DNA of 49,103 bases from Phycisphaerales bacterium (GCA_014238125.1 JABABS010000054.1:1-49103); one strand, 5' to 3'. Shown: positions 25,594 through 35,028, numbered from the stretch's first letter. Notes: generated by a model not told the origin, from the sequence alone. Numbers and translations: made by a program.

Positions 25594-26789
25594 TATATTT
25601 GTAATGCTTGTTCTAGATCTTCAAGTAAGTCATCGCAATCTTCAATACCGACACTTAGGCGAACAAGCCCATCTTTAATACCAAGCGTTGCGCGCATTTC
25701 TTGAGGAACAGAAGCGTGCGTCATAATTGCAGGATGTTCTACGAGTGATTCAACGCCGCCAAGTGATTCGGCAAGTGCAAAAATACGGAGTTTTTCTAGG
25801 AATTTTCGGCTTGCATCAAGCCCACCGTGAAGAATGCATGAGATCATGCCACCTCCAGTAACTGTGTTGTCAATCTTCATCTGTTTTAACGTCACTTCAA
25901 ATTGTGGGTGACTTGGGAGACCGGGATAAATGACGCGGTCAATTGCATCGTGCTGTTCAAGCCAATTTGCTATACGAAGAGCGCTTTCACAATGCCGACG
26001 CATCCGAAGACCCAGTGTTTTAATGCCTCGGAGTGCGAGATAAGAGTCAAAGGGTCCCAATACAGAACCAACGGAGTTTTGAATGAACCGAATTCTTTCA
26101 GCTAATTCTTTTTGTGCAGTGACAAGAATGCCACAGACAACGTCGCTGTGACCACCTAGATATTTTGTACCAGAATGCATGACAACATCAAAACCGTGAG
26201 AAAGCGGCCGTTGAATTGCAGGAGTTGCAAACGTGTTGTCGCAAGCAAGTAAGATCCCTCGGTCTTTTGCAATTGCTGCAATTGCATCAAGGTCAACTAA
26301 TTTTAACGTTGGATTCGTTGGTGTTTCTATCCAAATAAGTTTCGTGTTTTCTTGGATTGCATCCGCAAGTGTGTTTGCATTGGTGAGGTCGACGTGCGTA
26401 AATTGCAGACCAGCAGATCGTTCTCTCACTTGTGAAAAGAGTCGATGCGTTCCTCCATAAAGGTCGTCCATAGCAACCACGTGATCTCCTGTGTCGAGTA
26501 ATTCAAGAAGTGTTCCAATCGCAGCCATTCCACTAGCAAATGCAAATCCACCGTAGGAAGCATCGTCATCTTCTGTGAGTTCTGAGCCTTCAAGCCTCGC
26601 GATACATCTCTCTAAGGCATAACGTGTTGGGTTGTGGCTTCTTGTGTACTCGAAACCTTTGTGCACACCAGGGGATTCTTGTACGTACGTAGATGTGAGA
26701 AAAACTGGTGGCATAACGGCACCTGTTATAGGTTCAGGTGACTGTCCTGCATGGACAACTTTTGAATCAAATCGTTTGGAGTGGGTCAA
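25593..26789 (-). CDS. Cystathionine gamma-synthase/gamma-lyase (PLP)
   Basis: A 398-residue enzyme of the Cys/Met metabolism PLP family. Marks are EYTRSHNPTRYALERCIA, FASGMAAIGTLLELL, IWIETPTNPTLKLVD, and the PLP lysine in MHSGTKYLGGHSDVVCG; the end has SLGGVESLVEHPAIMTHAS and LVRLSVGIEDCDDLLEDL. Sequence alone does not separate the synthase (methionine direction) from the lyase (cysteine direction). Lying directly behind cystathionine beta-synthase, a gamma-lyase role in reverse transsulfuration (homocysteine to cysteine) is more likely. It overlaps cbs by four bases. Confidence 0.9.
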   Translation of the reverse strand: MTHSKRFDSKVVHAGQSPEPITGAVMPPVFLTSTYVQESPGVHKGFEYTRSHNPTRYALERCIARLEGSELTEDDDASYGGFAFASGMAAIGTLLELLDTGDHVVAMDDLYGGTHRLFSQVRERSAGLQFTHVDLTNANTLADAIQENTKLIWIETPTNPTLKLVDLDAIAAIAKDRGILLACDNTFATPAIQRPLSHGFDVVMHSGTKYLGGHSDVVCGILVTAQKELAERIRFIQNSVGSVLGPFDSYLALRGIKTLGLRMRRHCESALRIANWLEQHDAIDRVIYPGLPSHPQFEVTLKQMKIDNTVTGGGMISCILHGGLDASRKFLEKLRIFALAESLGGVESLVEHPAIMTHASVPQEMRATLGIKDGLVRLSVGIEDCDDLLEDLEQALQI

Positions 26790-28183
26790 CGTGGTAACTG
26801 CCTACGTAAGTGGTTGATGAGATCTATTTTTGTAATAAGACCAAGAAAGTTATTGTTGTCATCTAGTACGATCGCAACTTTATCTTGAGCAAACAGTGGG
26901 GCGAGTTCGTCTATAGAAGCGCTTGAATTGATGGTGTCGAGTTCGGATGTCATAAAATCACAACATGAACTAGAGAAGTTTTCAGCATTTTTAGTGACCG
27001 CAAGGAGAATATCAGATTCGTCAATAATGCCAATGACAGATCCTTGTTCATCCACAACCGCCAATTGACTTATGTCATAAAGCCGCATTGTTTTGATTGC
27101 TTGAATCAGTGGCATACTTGGTGAAAGTGTGTGATCTTCTTTTCGTTGATGTCTTCGGCTGATGAGATCTTTGAGGTTGCCATATGTTTTACGATCTTGG
27201 AATCCTTGATCGAGCATCCAGTAGTCGTTGAACATTTTGCCTAAATACTTTGACCCATGATCGCACACAAAAGTAGCAACGCGCTTTGGCTCTGTTTGTT
27301 GTCTACACCAGCGAAGTGCCGCAGCAACAAGCGTTCCTGTTGATGAGCCCGCAAGAATACCTTCAGCTTTGAGTAAATCTCTTGCGGTTTCGAATGATTC
27401 TTTGTCACTAATTGAAATTGCATTCGTTACGACGTCAAGATCAGTAATGGGTGGAACGAAATCTTCTCCGATTCCTTCGACAAGCCAAGTCCCCGGTGTT
27501 ACGTGAGTTCCATCGTTGACAAGAGGGGCAACAATTGAGCCATCAGGATCGGCAAGTATGATTTCAATTTCAGGATTTTGTTCTTGGAGGTATCGGCCCA
27601 AGCCAGTAATTGTTCCACCTGAGCCAATCCCAGCAATCACTGCATCTATTTTCTCATCCATCTGTTCCCAAAGTTCTGGCGCAGTTGATGTGTAGTGTGC
27701 GTCTACGTTGGCTTCATTTTCGAATTGATTAATGTAGAACCAGCCGTTTTCCTCTCCAAGTCGTTTCGCAACATCTTGATAGTATTCGGGGTCCCCCTTT
27801 TCAACATCACTTCGGGCCATCACAACGGTTGCCCCCATCGCTCGAAGGTGATCAATTTTCGCTTCGCTCATTTTGTCTGGGACGACAACGGTGATTTCAT
27901 ATCCTTTTTGGGAAGCCACAAGTGCAAGGGCAATCCCGGTATTCCCTGCAGTTGCTTCAATGATGCGTGTGCCTTTTTTCAGAAGTCCATCACGTTCTGC
28001 TTTTTCGATCATTGTGATGGCGATGCGATCTTTGATAGATTGACCGGGGTTTTGAGATTCCATTTTGAGGAATAGTTCACACGTGCCTGTGTCGAGGGTG
28101 TGTACTTTCAGAAGGGGGGTATTGCCAACGAGATCGAGAATTGATTCAACAGCAGTGGGAAGGCGTTCTTGTGTTTGAGGCAT
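26786..28183 (-). CDS. cbs: Cystathionine beta-synthase
   Basis: A 465-residue PLP enzyme that joins serine and homocysteine to cystathionine. The catalytic half shows LVGNTPLLKV, the PLP lysine in NPGQSIKDR, EATAGNTGIALAL and GIGSGGTITGLGRYL. The last 130 residues hold two CBS domains (LYDISQLAVVDEQGSVIGIIDESDILL and a second one ending in LITKIDLINHL), as in the eukaryotic-type and bacterial CBS that respond to adenosyl ligands. First of three genes with the gamma-enzyme and pgi. The 168-base leader 28184-28351 contains the shared terminator. Confidence 0.92.
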   Translation of the reverse strand: MPQTQERLPTAVESILDLVGNTPLLKVHTLDTGTCELFLKMESQNPGQSIKDRIAITMIEKAERDGLLKKGTRIIEATAGNTGIALALVASQKGYEITVVVPDKMSEAKIDHLRAMGATVVMARSDVEKGDPEYYQDVAKRLGEENGWFYINQFENEANVDAHYTSTAPELWEQMDEKIDAVIAGIGSGGTITGLGRYLQEQNPEIEIILADPDGSIVAPLVNDGTHVTPGTWLVEGIGEDFVPPITDLDVVTNAISISDKESFETARDLLKAEGILAGSSTGTLVAAALRWCRQQTEPKRVATFVCDHGSKYLGKMFNDYWMLDQGFQDRKTYGNLKDLISRRHQRKEDHTLSPSMPLIQAIKTMRLYDISQLAVVDEQGSVIGIIDESDILLAVTKNAENFSSSCCDFMTSELDTINSSASIDELAPLFAQDKVAIVLDDNNNFLGLITKIDLINHLRRQLPR

Positions 28184-28299
28184 TCTTGCATTGTACCAAG
28201 ACCGCTATGAAATTTATCGGTTATGGATGGAACTCTACGATGACACACCTAGTTACAGTGAATGTAAAGTCCGAAATAGAAAATCAACTTTGCAAAAAG

Positions 28300-28324
28300 A
28301 AAACCGCGTCAAAGACGCGGTTTT
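28300..28324. terminator. Intrinsic terminator of the prepilin gene
   Basis: AAAACCGCGTC and GACGCGGTTTT form a perfect 11-bp stem with a three-base loop. On the minus strand the stem is followed by a T-rich run, 28 bases after the prepilin stop. The stem lies upstream of cbs, so it ends prepilin transcripts before they enter cbs. Confidence 0.88.
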
Positions 28325-28351
28325 CTCATGTAAACGCAAAAGTGTTAGGTA

Positions 28352-29521
28352 TTATTTGCCTAGGATATCTCTACCCTTGATACCACCGGTTGTGTGCGTG
28401 TGACCAGACCAGTCGACCCAGTCAGAACCACGACCGTTGAAGTAACCATTCCCACCGTCACCAGTTTCTCTGTGCCAAAGACCCATGCCATTTGATTGTG
28501 CTACGAGTGCATCGTCACGATCTGCTTGTGCAACTTCGAATGTTCCAACATGGCCATCACTAAATGCTGTGATAGGAGCAGATTTGTATGAGTTGTTAAA
28601 GTGGAAGGGCTCACAACCGTCCCAACATCCACCCTCGTTGGTAAACCAACTTCCTTCCCAGTTCAAACCACAGTCAGTAACTGGGTTTTGTAGCCAGTAA
28701 TGTTCCATGAGCCAAGATTTAAGGTTTGGAAATTGAGCTTGATCAATTGTACTTGGTCGGAAACCAGTATTAATATCCATTGGATCTGTGAATGTAATGT
28801 CAGCATCTTCATCCCAAGCGTACACTTGAGCGTTGTACATCATTGCTGGAGAGATGCAGTAACTAGATGGAGCCAAAATCATATTGGAGTTCCATTCTGA
28901 TGCCCAACCCCAAATACTTGCACCGGTACTAGATACACAATATGAACCATTAAGTGATTCGCAGCCTTCAAGAGTTCGAAGTGCGATCGTATCTTTTGGT
29001 GCAAAATATGCTTTATGTAGGGGTAATCCATTCATATACTCCGCACATTGGAGTGCGTTTGGGTATCGCCATGTGCCAAAGCCTGGCATTGCTGGTCTAT
29101 TCCCAGAACCGGTTGCTCCAGTATTACCACTGTAAAAGAGGTAGGGTGCAACACCTTCTTGGTTATTGAGGAAGAATACGTATGTTTGATCACCTTGTGA
29201 GTGTTCACCTAAACGTATGCCTAGTGGCGTTGAACCACCAGCCACTTGACCAATGGCAGTTCCAACAGCTAGACCGCGGCGTGCACCTGAAGATAAGTTC
29301 GGTGGTGCAGTGGTGTAGAAATCACCATTCCAGTCAGCTGAATAGTTGGACAGTGCAATGGTGACTTGGTGAAGATTACTCTTCGACTGTGTCATTTTTG
29401 CTGTGTCTCTTGCTTTGTTCACTGCTGGGACAAGAATGCCCACAAGCAATGCGATGATCGAAATTACCACCAAGAGTTCAACGATGGTAAAACCATACTT
29501 GTTTTTTTGTTTTTTGTTCAT
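28352..29521 (-). CDS. Major prepilin-like protein (H/X-type, DUF1559-like)
   Basis: A 389-residue protein with prepilin signal [21 protein letters not shown] (Glu at +5), a planctomycete hallmark, then a long helix ([20 protein letters not shown]) and a large globular domain rich in Gly, Trp and Cys. The C-terminus shows [20 protein letters not shown], the H/X9-DG pattern of this family (SDGHV). The family is strongly expanded in planctomycetes, and its assembly into a fibre is assumed from the signal. ATG at 29521 follows AAGGAA by eight bases. It is monocistronic with its own terminator. Confidence 0.85.
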   Translation of the reverse strand: MNKKQKNKYGFTIVELLVVISIIALLVGILVPAVNKARDTAKMTQSKSNLHQVTIALSNYSADWNGDFYTTAPPNLSSGARRGLAVGTAIGQVAGGSTPLGIRLGEHSQGDQTYVFFLNNQEGVAPYLFYSGNTGATGSGNRPAMPGFGTWRYPNALQCAEYMNGLPLHKAYFAPKDTIALRTLEGCESLNGSYCVSSTGASIWGWASEWNSNMILAPSSYCISPAMMYNAQVYAWDEDADITFTDPMDINTGFRPSTIDQAQFPNLKSWLMEHYWLQNPVTDCGLNWEGSWFTNEGGCWDGCEPFHFNNSYKSAPITAFSDGHVGTFEVAQADRDDALVAQSNGMGLWHRETGDGGNGYFNGRGSDWVDWSGHTHTTGGIKGRDILGK

Positions 29522-29640
29522 TGCACGATTCCTTTTTTGCGCTACGTAATGTATACGGTATGCCCTACGTGGGAGTTCCTTTTTGTCACAACATAGATAC
29601 GCAATAGAGCGTAATTAAAGTGGTGATAATACTATATGGT

Positions 29641-29735
29641 AGGTTAAAATACCCACCGCGGGGTGCAGATCGGAGACGTGTGATCGAGATCTGCCAAACC
29701 ACCTCAGACTGCGCTAGCCTGATCGATCAACCATA
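29641..29735 (-). ncRNA. Candidate small RNA or long leader upstream of the prepilin
   Basis: In the 331-base gap 29522-29852, bases 29651-29730 are distinctly GC-rich. On the minus strand they follow TTGACC (29751-29756) and an extended -10 TGC-TATGGT (29730-29738), 15 bases apart, with a perfect palindrome TGATCGATCA (29720-29729) at the expected start point. A 7-bp stem GCAGATC/GATCTGC (29665-29694) and a weak ACCC/GGGT hairpin followed by ATTTT (29651-29664) lie downstream. No known RNA family is recognised. Confidence 0.3.
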
Positions 29736-29754
29736 GCATTGTCGATAATTGGTC

Positions 29755-29831
29755 AAATGCCAAGTAGAAAACAAAGAAAAAAGCAATTTTCTTTCTCTAA
29801 AGCGCTTTTTTATGGGCAGAAGTTGGCATTT
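29755..29831. repeat. Nested inverted repeat after ruvB
   Basis: AAATGCCAA (29755-29763) pairs perfectly with TTGGCATTT (29823-29831). Inside lies AAAGAAAA/TTTTCTTT and an alternative AAAAAAGC/GCTTTTTT pairing. Located 22 bases after the ruvB stop, the A/T-rich inner hairpin may act as its terminator. No coding potential is visible. Confidence 0.5.
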
Positions 29832-29852
29832 AACCCAATGTAGAATATAGAG

Positions 29853-30887
29853 TTACGCGCTATTATTGCCCTTATTAAGCCACTCGTGGCCTTTTGAAGT
29901 TATTTGCCTTCCTTGGCGAGTTCTTGCGAGAAAACCAGCTTGAAGGAGATACGGCTCAACTACGTCTTGCAAGGTCCCTGCATCTTCACCCATCGATGCG
30001 GCGACTGCCTCGACACCGACTGGGCCGCCTTCATAAATATTTGCAATCGTCTCCATATACGTACGATCAAGCGAGTCCATGCCTACGTTATCGATACCCT
30101 CGAGTGTGAGCGCAGCGTTTACAACTTCGTCGCTGAAATCACCATTGCAACGAACTTCTGCATAATCACGAACCCGGCGGAGCAGACGTAATGCAATTCG
30201 AGGCGTACCCCGACTGCGTGAAGCAATCGTGTGGAGTGCGCTTCTGTGTATGCAAACTCCTTCAAGTTTTTTTGCAGCTTGTTCAATGATGTCTGTGAGT
30301 TCATCCACATCGTAAAAGCGTAGATTGTGCACAATTCCAAATCGACTTCGTAATGCCCCTGTAAGTAGACCCGCTCGTGTTGTCGCCCCGATTAATGTAA
30401 ACGGTTTTAGTGAATAAGAAACAACACGAGCGTGCATGCCTGTGTCTAATGTAAAATCAATTTTGTAATCTTCCATTGCTGGGTAAATATATTCTTCAAC
30501 TGACGCGGGAAGCCTATGAATCTCATCTATAAATAGAACATCATTTGCTTCCATGCGCGTTAACGTGCCGACAAGATCGCTTCCTTTTGTTAGCGCAGGT
30601 CCGGATGTTACCCATGCACGAGTGCCCAATTCATTTGCAATGACATGCGCGAGCGTAGTTTTGCCAAGACCTGGAGGCCCATACAGCAAAACGTGCTCCA
30701 TAGGGTCGTCCCTTTTTTTTGCTGCGTCAAGTGCAATGCCAAGCCGCTGTAAAAGTTCAGATTGACCGAGATACTCGTCTAAACATGTTGGTCTGACATT
30801 AATAGGGGATCCAGAAAAGAGATTGCTAGCTTCAGAAGTAACATCTTCTTTTACTTCGTTTGGTGTGATGATTCGTTCGCGAGCCAT
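29853..30887 (-). CDS. ruvB: Holliday junction helicase RuvB
   Basis: A 344-residue AAA+ motor that drives branch migration with RuvA. RPTCLDEYLGQ, Walker A LLYGPPGLGKTTLAHV, Walker B DVLFIDEIHRLP, sensor LIGATTRAGLLTGALRSRFGI and the winged-helix C-terminus EGGPVGVEAVAASMGEDAGT are all standard. ruvA and ruvC are not adjacent. Upstream lie two decayed genes on the same strand. Confidence 0.96.
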   Translation of the reverse strand: MARERIITPNEVKEDVTSEASNLFSGSPINVRPTCLDEYLGQSELLQRLGIALDAAKKRDDPMEHVLLYGPPGLGKTTLAHVIANELGTRAWVTSGPALTKGSDLVGTLTRMEANDVLFIDEIHRLPASVEEYIYPAMEDYKIDFTLDTGMHARVVSYSLKPFTLIGATTRAGLLTGALRSRFGIVHNLRFYDVDELTDIIEQAAKKLEGVCIHRSALHTIASRSRGTPRIALRLLRRVRDYAEVRCNGDFSDEVVNAALTLEGIDNVGMDSLDRTYMETIANIYEGGPVGVEAVAASMGEDAGTLQDVVEPYLLQAGFLARTRQGRQITSKGHEWLNKGNNSA

Positions 30888-30917
30888 GAGTAGTTGCAGC
30901 GTACCAAATAATCAGCA

Positions 30918-31263
30918 TCAGACCGAATCTGCATGTGTGATTGCTTCTTCTATTTGTTTCCATGGTTACTCGATGCCACTAGTTAAGCCGATTGGAAATC
31001 GAACGAGTCCGGGTGAAATACCTGCTTCTTGCAGGGCTTCTTTAGATAACTCACTTGAAGTAGACGCGGCTGAGCAAGACATGAGCGTATCAAAATAACC
31101 AAGGCTGACAGCCATGTATCCAAATTGTCCTTCGTTTTGCAAGTGATTCAAAAGCGCGAAGGCTTTCTTTTCACTGCCCATATCCAAAGTGAAAAGCCCG
31201 CCGTGTTCACCGAACTCATGCGGTGCGTCTGCCATTGCTTGTTGTGGATCAAACGGCGTAGTA
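30918..31263 (-). pseudogene. C-terminal fragment of a Cys/Met-metabolism PLP enzyme
   Basis: About 110 codons matching the end of methionine gamma-lyase/O-acetylhomoserine sulfhydrylase-type enzymes: GGLFTLDMGSEKKAFALLN, FGYMAVSLGYFDTLMSCSA, STSSEL and GISPGLVRFPIGLTSGIE. An in-frame TAA (30966-30968) then interrupts, after which PWKQIEEAITHADSV continues to TGA. In relatives this place reads like TGTLEQRWAQLEDAL, so the TAA stands where Gln is usual. Everything upstream, including the PLP lysine, is missing: the fragment begins where the RNase D gene ends. It is a non-functional remnant. Confidence 0.8.
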
Positions 31264-32541
31264 TTATTTTTTAGCCTTCGCAATGAAGGTTGCATCTCTG
31301 GAAAATTGAAGTTCTTCTTTACCGTGCATAAATGCAGAAAATGGTTGCATAACCTGTGAACGCCAACCAGTTGTAAGTGGAGAGATCGGTGGTTGTGTAT
31401 CTGTTCGGACAGGGAGACACCAATCTGTAAAAGTTGCTCTGCTTGCAACGAGGTTAGAAGAAAGTTCGTTGCCGACACACCAAGCACAAAATAGGGACCA
31501 AAGTCCATCAAGTTCTTGCCTTGTTTTTGCTTCTTTTTCAATAGGATTTGGTTTTCGCAAAGTAAGACTTGAAAGTTCTTGCGCATCAACAATAGATTGA
31601 AGAATTTGTTTGCCAAATTTCATCGCAATTTTTTTTGGGAAGCCCTTCATAGAAGCAATCTGTTCTGGTGTGTCTGCAGGTTTTCTTGCGATAGCGGTCA
31701 AACAATCATCAGGGATAATAGATCGCGGTGGTTCATTTTCTTGTTGCGCGATGGAATCACGCAACGTCAAGAGTGATTGAATTCGAAGGAGTTCTTTTTT
31801 TCGTGGAATTTTATTTTTACAAATTCGCTTGACAGAAGTTTGTAGATCGAATCCAAATGCACTCGGGGATGTAAGAGACTGACATTCTTCCTCAACCCAT
31901 GCCAGTCTTCCAAGCATATTTAATTTTGTTTGAATAATGTCATGGATTGCAAGCAAATACCTAACATCGTCGGCTGCGTAAAATTTTTGTCTCTCAGTTA
32001 GTGGTCTTGCATCCCATTGGGTGAGCGTGAAGTGTCCACCTACATCGTGGTGTAGGAGCGCCTCAATTAGTTTTGTGAGTGAAATGGGCCATGGGAATCC
32101 AATAAGACCAGCAGCGAGTTGCGTGTCAAAAACATTTTTGGGTGGTTTTCCAAATAGACGAGAAACCGGTTCAAAATCTTGTTTGCCAGCGTGAACAACC
32201 TTCGTACACTCAGGATCGCAGAGTAAAGCATAGAGAGGTGTAAGATCGTCTGCAGCGAATGGGTCGATAAGTGCGACAGTTTTTGCAGTGCCAACTTGGA
32301 TGAGGCAAGTTTTTGCAAAATACGAATCCTCACCTATAAATTCGGTGTCGTAAGTAAATATCTTTGCTGCTTTGAGTTATTCGCAGATTCCAACGACGCC
32401 TTCGTTTGTGTCGATCCACCGAGCTTCGTCAGTTGGCACAAGTGCATTATCTTGAAGAATAGGAGTGATTTTCCCATTTTCGTGCGATTCTTGGTGGCTC
32501 TGCTGTCGGTAATTACCGCGGTGTGATCTTTTTTTTGCCAT
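31264..32541 (-). pseudogene. rnd: Ribonuclease D interrupted by an in-frame TAA
   Basis: Read from ATG at 32541 this is 425 codons of RNase D, the 3'-5' exonuclease that trims tRNA precursors. DEDD motifs are present: YDTEF, DTQLAAG and YAADDVRYLL; an HRDC domain follows (PEQIASMKGFPKKIAMKF). Codon 55 is TAA (32377-32379), just before the first catalytic motif (VVGICE-stop-LKAAKIFTYDTEF). No ATG, GTG or TTG occurs between the stop and the distal TTG at 31956, so the nuclease domain cannot be restarted. The remaining frame is intact and motifs conserved, so the mutation is recent or a base-call error. Confidence 0.82.
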
Positions 32542-32644
32542 CTTTCACGTAGTGTATCGGAACCGCATCTAGCGATGTGGCGAATATCTTTTTGGAAGAG
32601 AAGGTGCGCAGCGATGATCGAGGGGATCACCGGTGCAAATTACA

Positions 32645-32688
32645 ACAGGGGAGCATCTTTTATTGATGCTCCCCTGTGTATTTTTTTT
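32645..32688 (+). terminator. Strong hairpin with T-run between groEL and rnd
   Basis: A perfect 13-bp stem (32645-32657 with 32665-32677, core CAGGGGAGCATC) has a seven-base loop and is followed on the plus strand by eight T's (32681-32688). The neighbouring genes all read on the minus strand, where the flanking sequence is less T-rich, so it may serve rnd/groEL transcripts in either direction. A second small stem AGACTTT/AAAGTCT lies nearer the groEL stop. The 248-base gap 32542-32789 holds nothing else I can name. Confidence 0.75.
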
Positions 32689-32789
32689 CGAGTCGGACTT
32701 GCTTCTTTTGCGTGGATTAGCCAAGCTATGAGGGTGCGTCCTAAGACTTTCTTAAATGGTAAAGTCTACACCTGATTTTTATATATTAT

Positions 32790-34418
32790 TCAATAGCCCA
32801 TATCATCCATGCCGCCGCCTGCTGCAGGTTTTTTATCAGCGATATCGGTAATTGCACAATCTGTAGTCAATAGTAAACCGCTAATAGATGCTGCATTTTG
32901 CAGGGCAACACGCTCAACTTTAGTTGGCACAATCACACCTGCTTTGACAAGATCTTCGTATTCGCCGGAGAGACCATTGAAGCCAAATGCATCATCAGTT
33001 GCATCTTCAACTTTTTGAGCAACTATTGAGCCATCAAGACCACAATTTACTGCGATTTGCTTGATTGGTGCACTAAGTGCTCGACCAAGAATATCGATGC
33101 CTAGTTTTTCATCGCCTTTTGCCTTCTTGCGTGCAGCGACAAGAGCTCGCCTTGCTCTGATGACGGCAACGCCACCACCGGGCAAGATGCCTTCTTCTAC
33201 TGCAGCTCGGCAAGCATGAAGTGCATCTTCAACACGAGCCTTCTTTTCCTTCATTTCAACTTCGGTAGCTGCACCGACGTTAATTTGCGCAACACCACCT
33301 GCAAGTTTTGCAAGACGTTCCTGTAATTTTTCTGCATCGTAGTCAGATGAAGTATTCTCAATTTGAGCTCGGATTTGATCGATGCGACCCTTAATGTCAC
33401 TAGATTTACCAGCACCTTCGATGATGGTTGTAGCATCTTTATCAATTGTGATTTTCTTGGCGCGACCAAGGTTTGAAAGATCGATGTTTTCAATGTTGAT
33501 TCCGAGTTCTTCCATAATTGGATCGGCACCTGTAAGAATAGCGATGTCTTGCAACATTGCTTTTCGGCGGTCACCAAAACCGGGAGCCTTTACTGCAGCA
33601 ATTTTGAGCACACTTCGAAGTTTATTTACAACCAATGTTGCGAGTGCTTCGCCGTCAATGTCTTCTGCAATAATTAGCAATGATTTTCCGCTTTCAGCAA
33701 CTTTGCCAAGTATTGGTAGAAGATCTTTTGCAGAATTAATTTTCTTTTCATGAACAAGCACGTAGCAATCTTCAAGGACTGCTTCCATTGCTGTAGTGTC
33801 AGTTACGAAGTGAGGACTGAGGTAGCCCTTGTCGAATTGCATGCCTTCAACAAGTTCAACGTTTGTTTCAAGACTTTGACCTTCTTCAACAGTAATGACG
33901 CCATCTTTGCCAACTTTGTCCATTGCTTTTGCAATGATGCGACCAATTTCTTGATCTTGGTTTGCAGCACACATGCCTACTTGCGCAATTTCGCTCGAAT
34001 TTTTTACGTCGTTTGACATTTTCTCTAATTCAGCAACGATTGCTCCAACGGCTTGGTCGATTCCGCGGCGAACTTGGTTTGCGTGTGCGCCGGCAGTAAT
34101 ATTCTTTAAGCCTTCAGAAAAGATTGCTTCTGCGTACACAGTTGCTGTAGTCGTACCATCGCCAGCATCTTTCGAACACTTTGCAGCAACTTCCTTGACC
34201 ATTTGCGCACCCATGTTTTCCCATGCATCTTCTAGTTCAATTTCTTTTGCGACAGTGACGCCGTCCTTAGTAATCGTAGGAGCGCCGAATGTTTTCTCAA
34301 GAATAACAACACGGCCTGATGGCCCAAGTGTTGTTTTTACGGCTCTAGCTAGTTTCTGAATGCCTCGGAGCATTTGCTCACGGGCTTCAACATCAAAAGC
34401 AATTTGTTTTGCAGTCAT
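32790..34418 (-). CDS. groEL: Chaperonin GroEL (60 kDa)
   Basis: A 542-residue ATP-driven chaperonin subunit. [35 protein letters not shown], the ATP site [23 protein letters not shown] and [15 protein letters not shown] are standard. The C-terminal tail is GGGMDDMGY, short and lacking the GGM repeats of E. coli. It lies 20 bases after the small unknown gene that separates it from groES. Confidence 0.98.
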   Translation of the reverse strand: MTAKQIAFDVEAREQMLRGIQKLARAVKTTLGPSGRVVILEKTFGAPTITKDGVTVAKEIELEDAWENMGAQMVKEVAAKCSKDAGDGTTTATVYAEAIFSEGLKNITAGAHANQVRRGIDQAVGAIVAELEKMSNDVKNSSEIAQVGMCAANQDQEIGRIIAKAMDKVGKDGVITVEEGQSLETNVELVEGMQFDKGYLSPHFVTDTTAMEAVLEDCYVLVHEKKINSAKDLLPILGKVAESGKSLLIIAEDIDGEALATLVVNKLRSVLKIAAVKAPGFGDRRKAMLQDIAILTGADPIMEELGINIENIDLSNLGRAKKITIDKDATTIIEGAGKSSDIKGRIDQIRAQIENTSSDYDAEKLQERLAKLAGGVAQINVGAATEVEMKEKKARVEDALHACRAAVEEGILPGGGVAVIRARRALVAARKKAKGDEKLGIDILGRALSAPIKQIAVNCGLDGSIVAQKVEDATDDAFGFNGLSGEYEDLVKAGVIVPTKVERVALQNAASISGLLLTTDCAITDIADKKPAAGGGMDDMGY

Positions 34419-34438
34419 TTGTATTATTTTCCTTTGTA

Positions 34439-34666
34439 TTAGTTGATGTCAGATCGTACTTGCCATGCCGCTGAGACATGTGAGCTGTCGATCCAAATTT
34501 TATTTGCGTTAGTCGTAACACGAATTCCTTGAGAACTATTTAGTTCTTCAACTTGTTCAACGTTACGAATTTCTAGTGGGGAATCTTCTCCCCAAAATAT
34601 AAGAGAGAGTTCTTTGTCTGTGCCGATCATTTCGATCAAGCATTCAATAAGTGGTCCGCGTTCCAT
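34439..34666 (-). CDS. Small conserved-looking protein between groES and groEL
   Basis: About 75 residues starting [26 protein letters not shown] six bases before the ATG at 34666 decides the start over an upstream frame extension. The end reads [20 protein letters not shown]. It is compact, acidic at the N-terminal half and rich in beta-forming residues, with no signal or membrane segment. I do not recognise the family. It lies 10 bases after groES and 20 before groEL, so the three are almost certainly one transcript, suggesting a role linked to the chaperonin or its translation. Confidence 0.7.
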   Translation of the reverse strand: MERGPLIECLIEMIGTDKELSLIFWGEDSPLEIRNVEQVEELNSSQGIRVTTNANKIWIDSSHVSAAWQVRSDIN

Positions 34667-34676
34667 TAAAAATTCC

Positions 34677-34967
34677 TTAGTCGACAATCCCGAGGATGTC
34701 ATCTTCAGTCATGATGAGATAATCGTTGTCATCGATTTTAATTTCTGTTCCAGCGTATGAAGTGAAGATTACGCGATCGCCTTTGCTCACTGTGAAGGGG
34801 ATTCTTTCGCCACTGTCGTGGTTGAGCCTTCCGTCACCAACTGCGATGACCGTACCTTCTTTTGGTTTGTCAGTTGCAGATTCTGGAAGATAGATTCCGC
34901 TGTCTGTTTGTGTTTGAGCTTCTGCTCTCTGGACAATCAACTTGTCTCCGAGTGGTTTTACGTTCAT
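34677..34967 (-). CDS. groES: Co-chaperonin GroES (10 kDa)
   Basis: A 96-residue GroEL cap protein. VKPLGDKLIVQRAEAQTQTDSG (mobile loop region), LPESATDKPKEGTVIAVGDG, and KGDRVIFTSYAGTEIKIDD are typical. AGGAG lies eight bases upstream of the ATG. No CIRCE operator is visible upstream; a GACC-GCGGT-GGTC inverted repeat is present in the 61 bases before it. Confidence 0.97.
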   Translation of the reverse strand: MNVKPLGDKLIVQRAEAQTQTDSGIYLPESATDKPKEGTVIAVGDGRLNHDSGERIPFTVSKGDRVIFTSYAGTEIKIDDNDYLIMTEDDILGIVD

Positions 34968-35028
34968 TTTTTGGACTCCTGTTTCTCTCTATGACCGCGG
35001 TGGTCGTTTCTTAGCATGCCTCGTGATA

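Noticed and set aside
29663-29696. Sequence resembling Illumina adapter pieces (AGATCGGA..., CACACGTCT on the minus strand).
   Set aside because: Only short 8-9 base matches in the wrong order; the block lies inside otherwise continuous sequence and has a plausible promoter and hairpin.
30966-32379. Idea that TAA is read as Gln in this organism.
   Set aside because: TAA is the ordinary stop of many intact genes here (for example the transporter, pgi, the cytochrome gene), so the two in-frame TAA codons are local defects.
34968-35028. CIRCE (HrcA) operator before groES.
   Set aside because: No TTAGCACTC-N9-GAGTGCTAA-like sequence; only a GACC-GCGGT-GGTC repeat is present.
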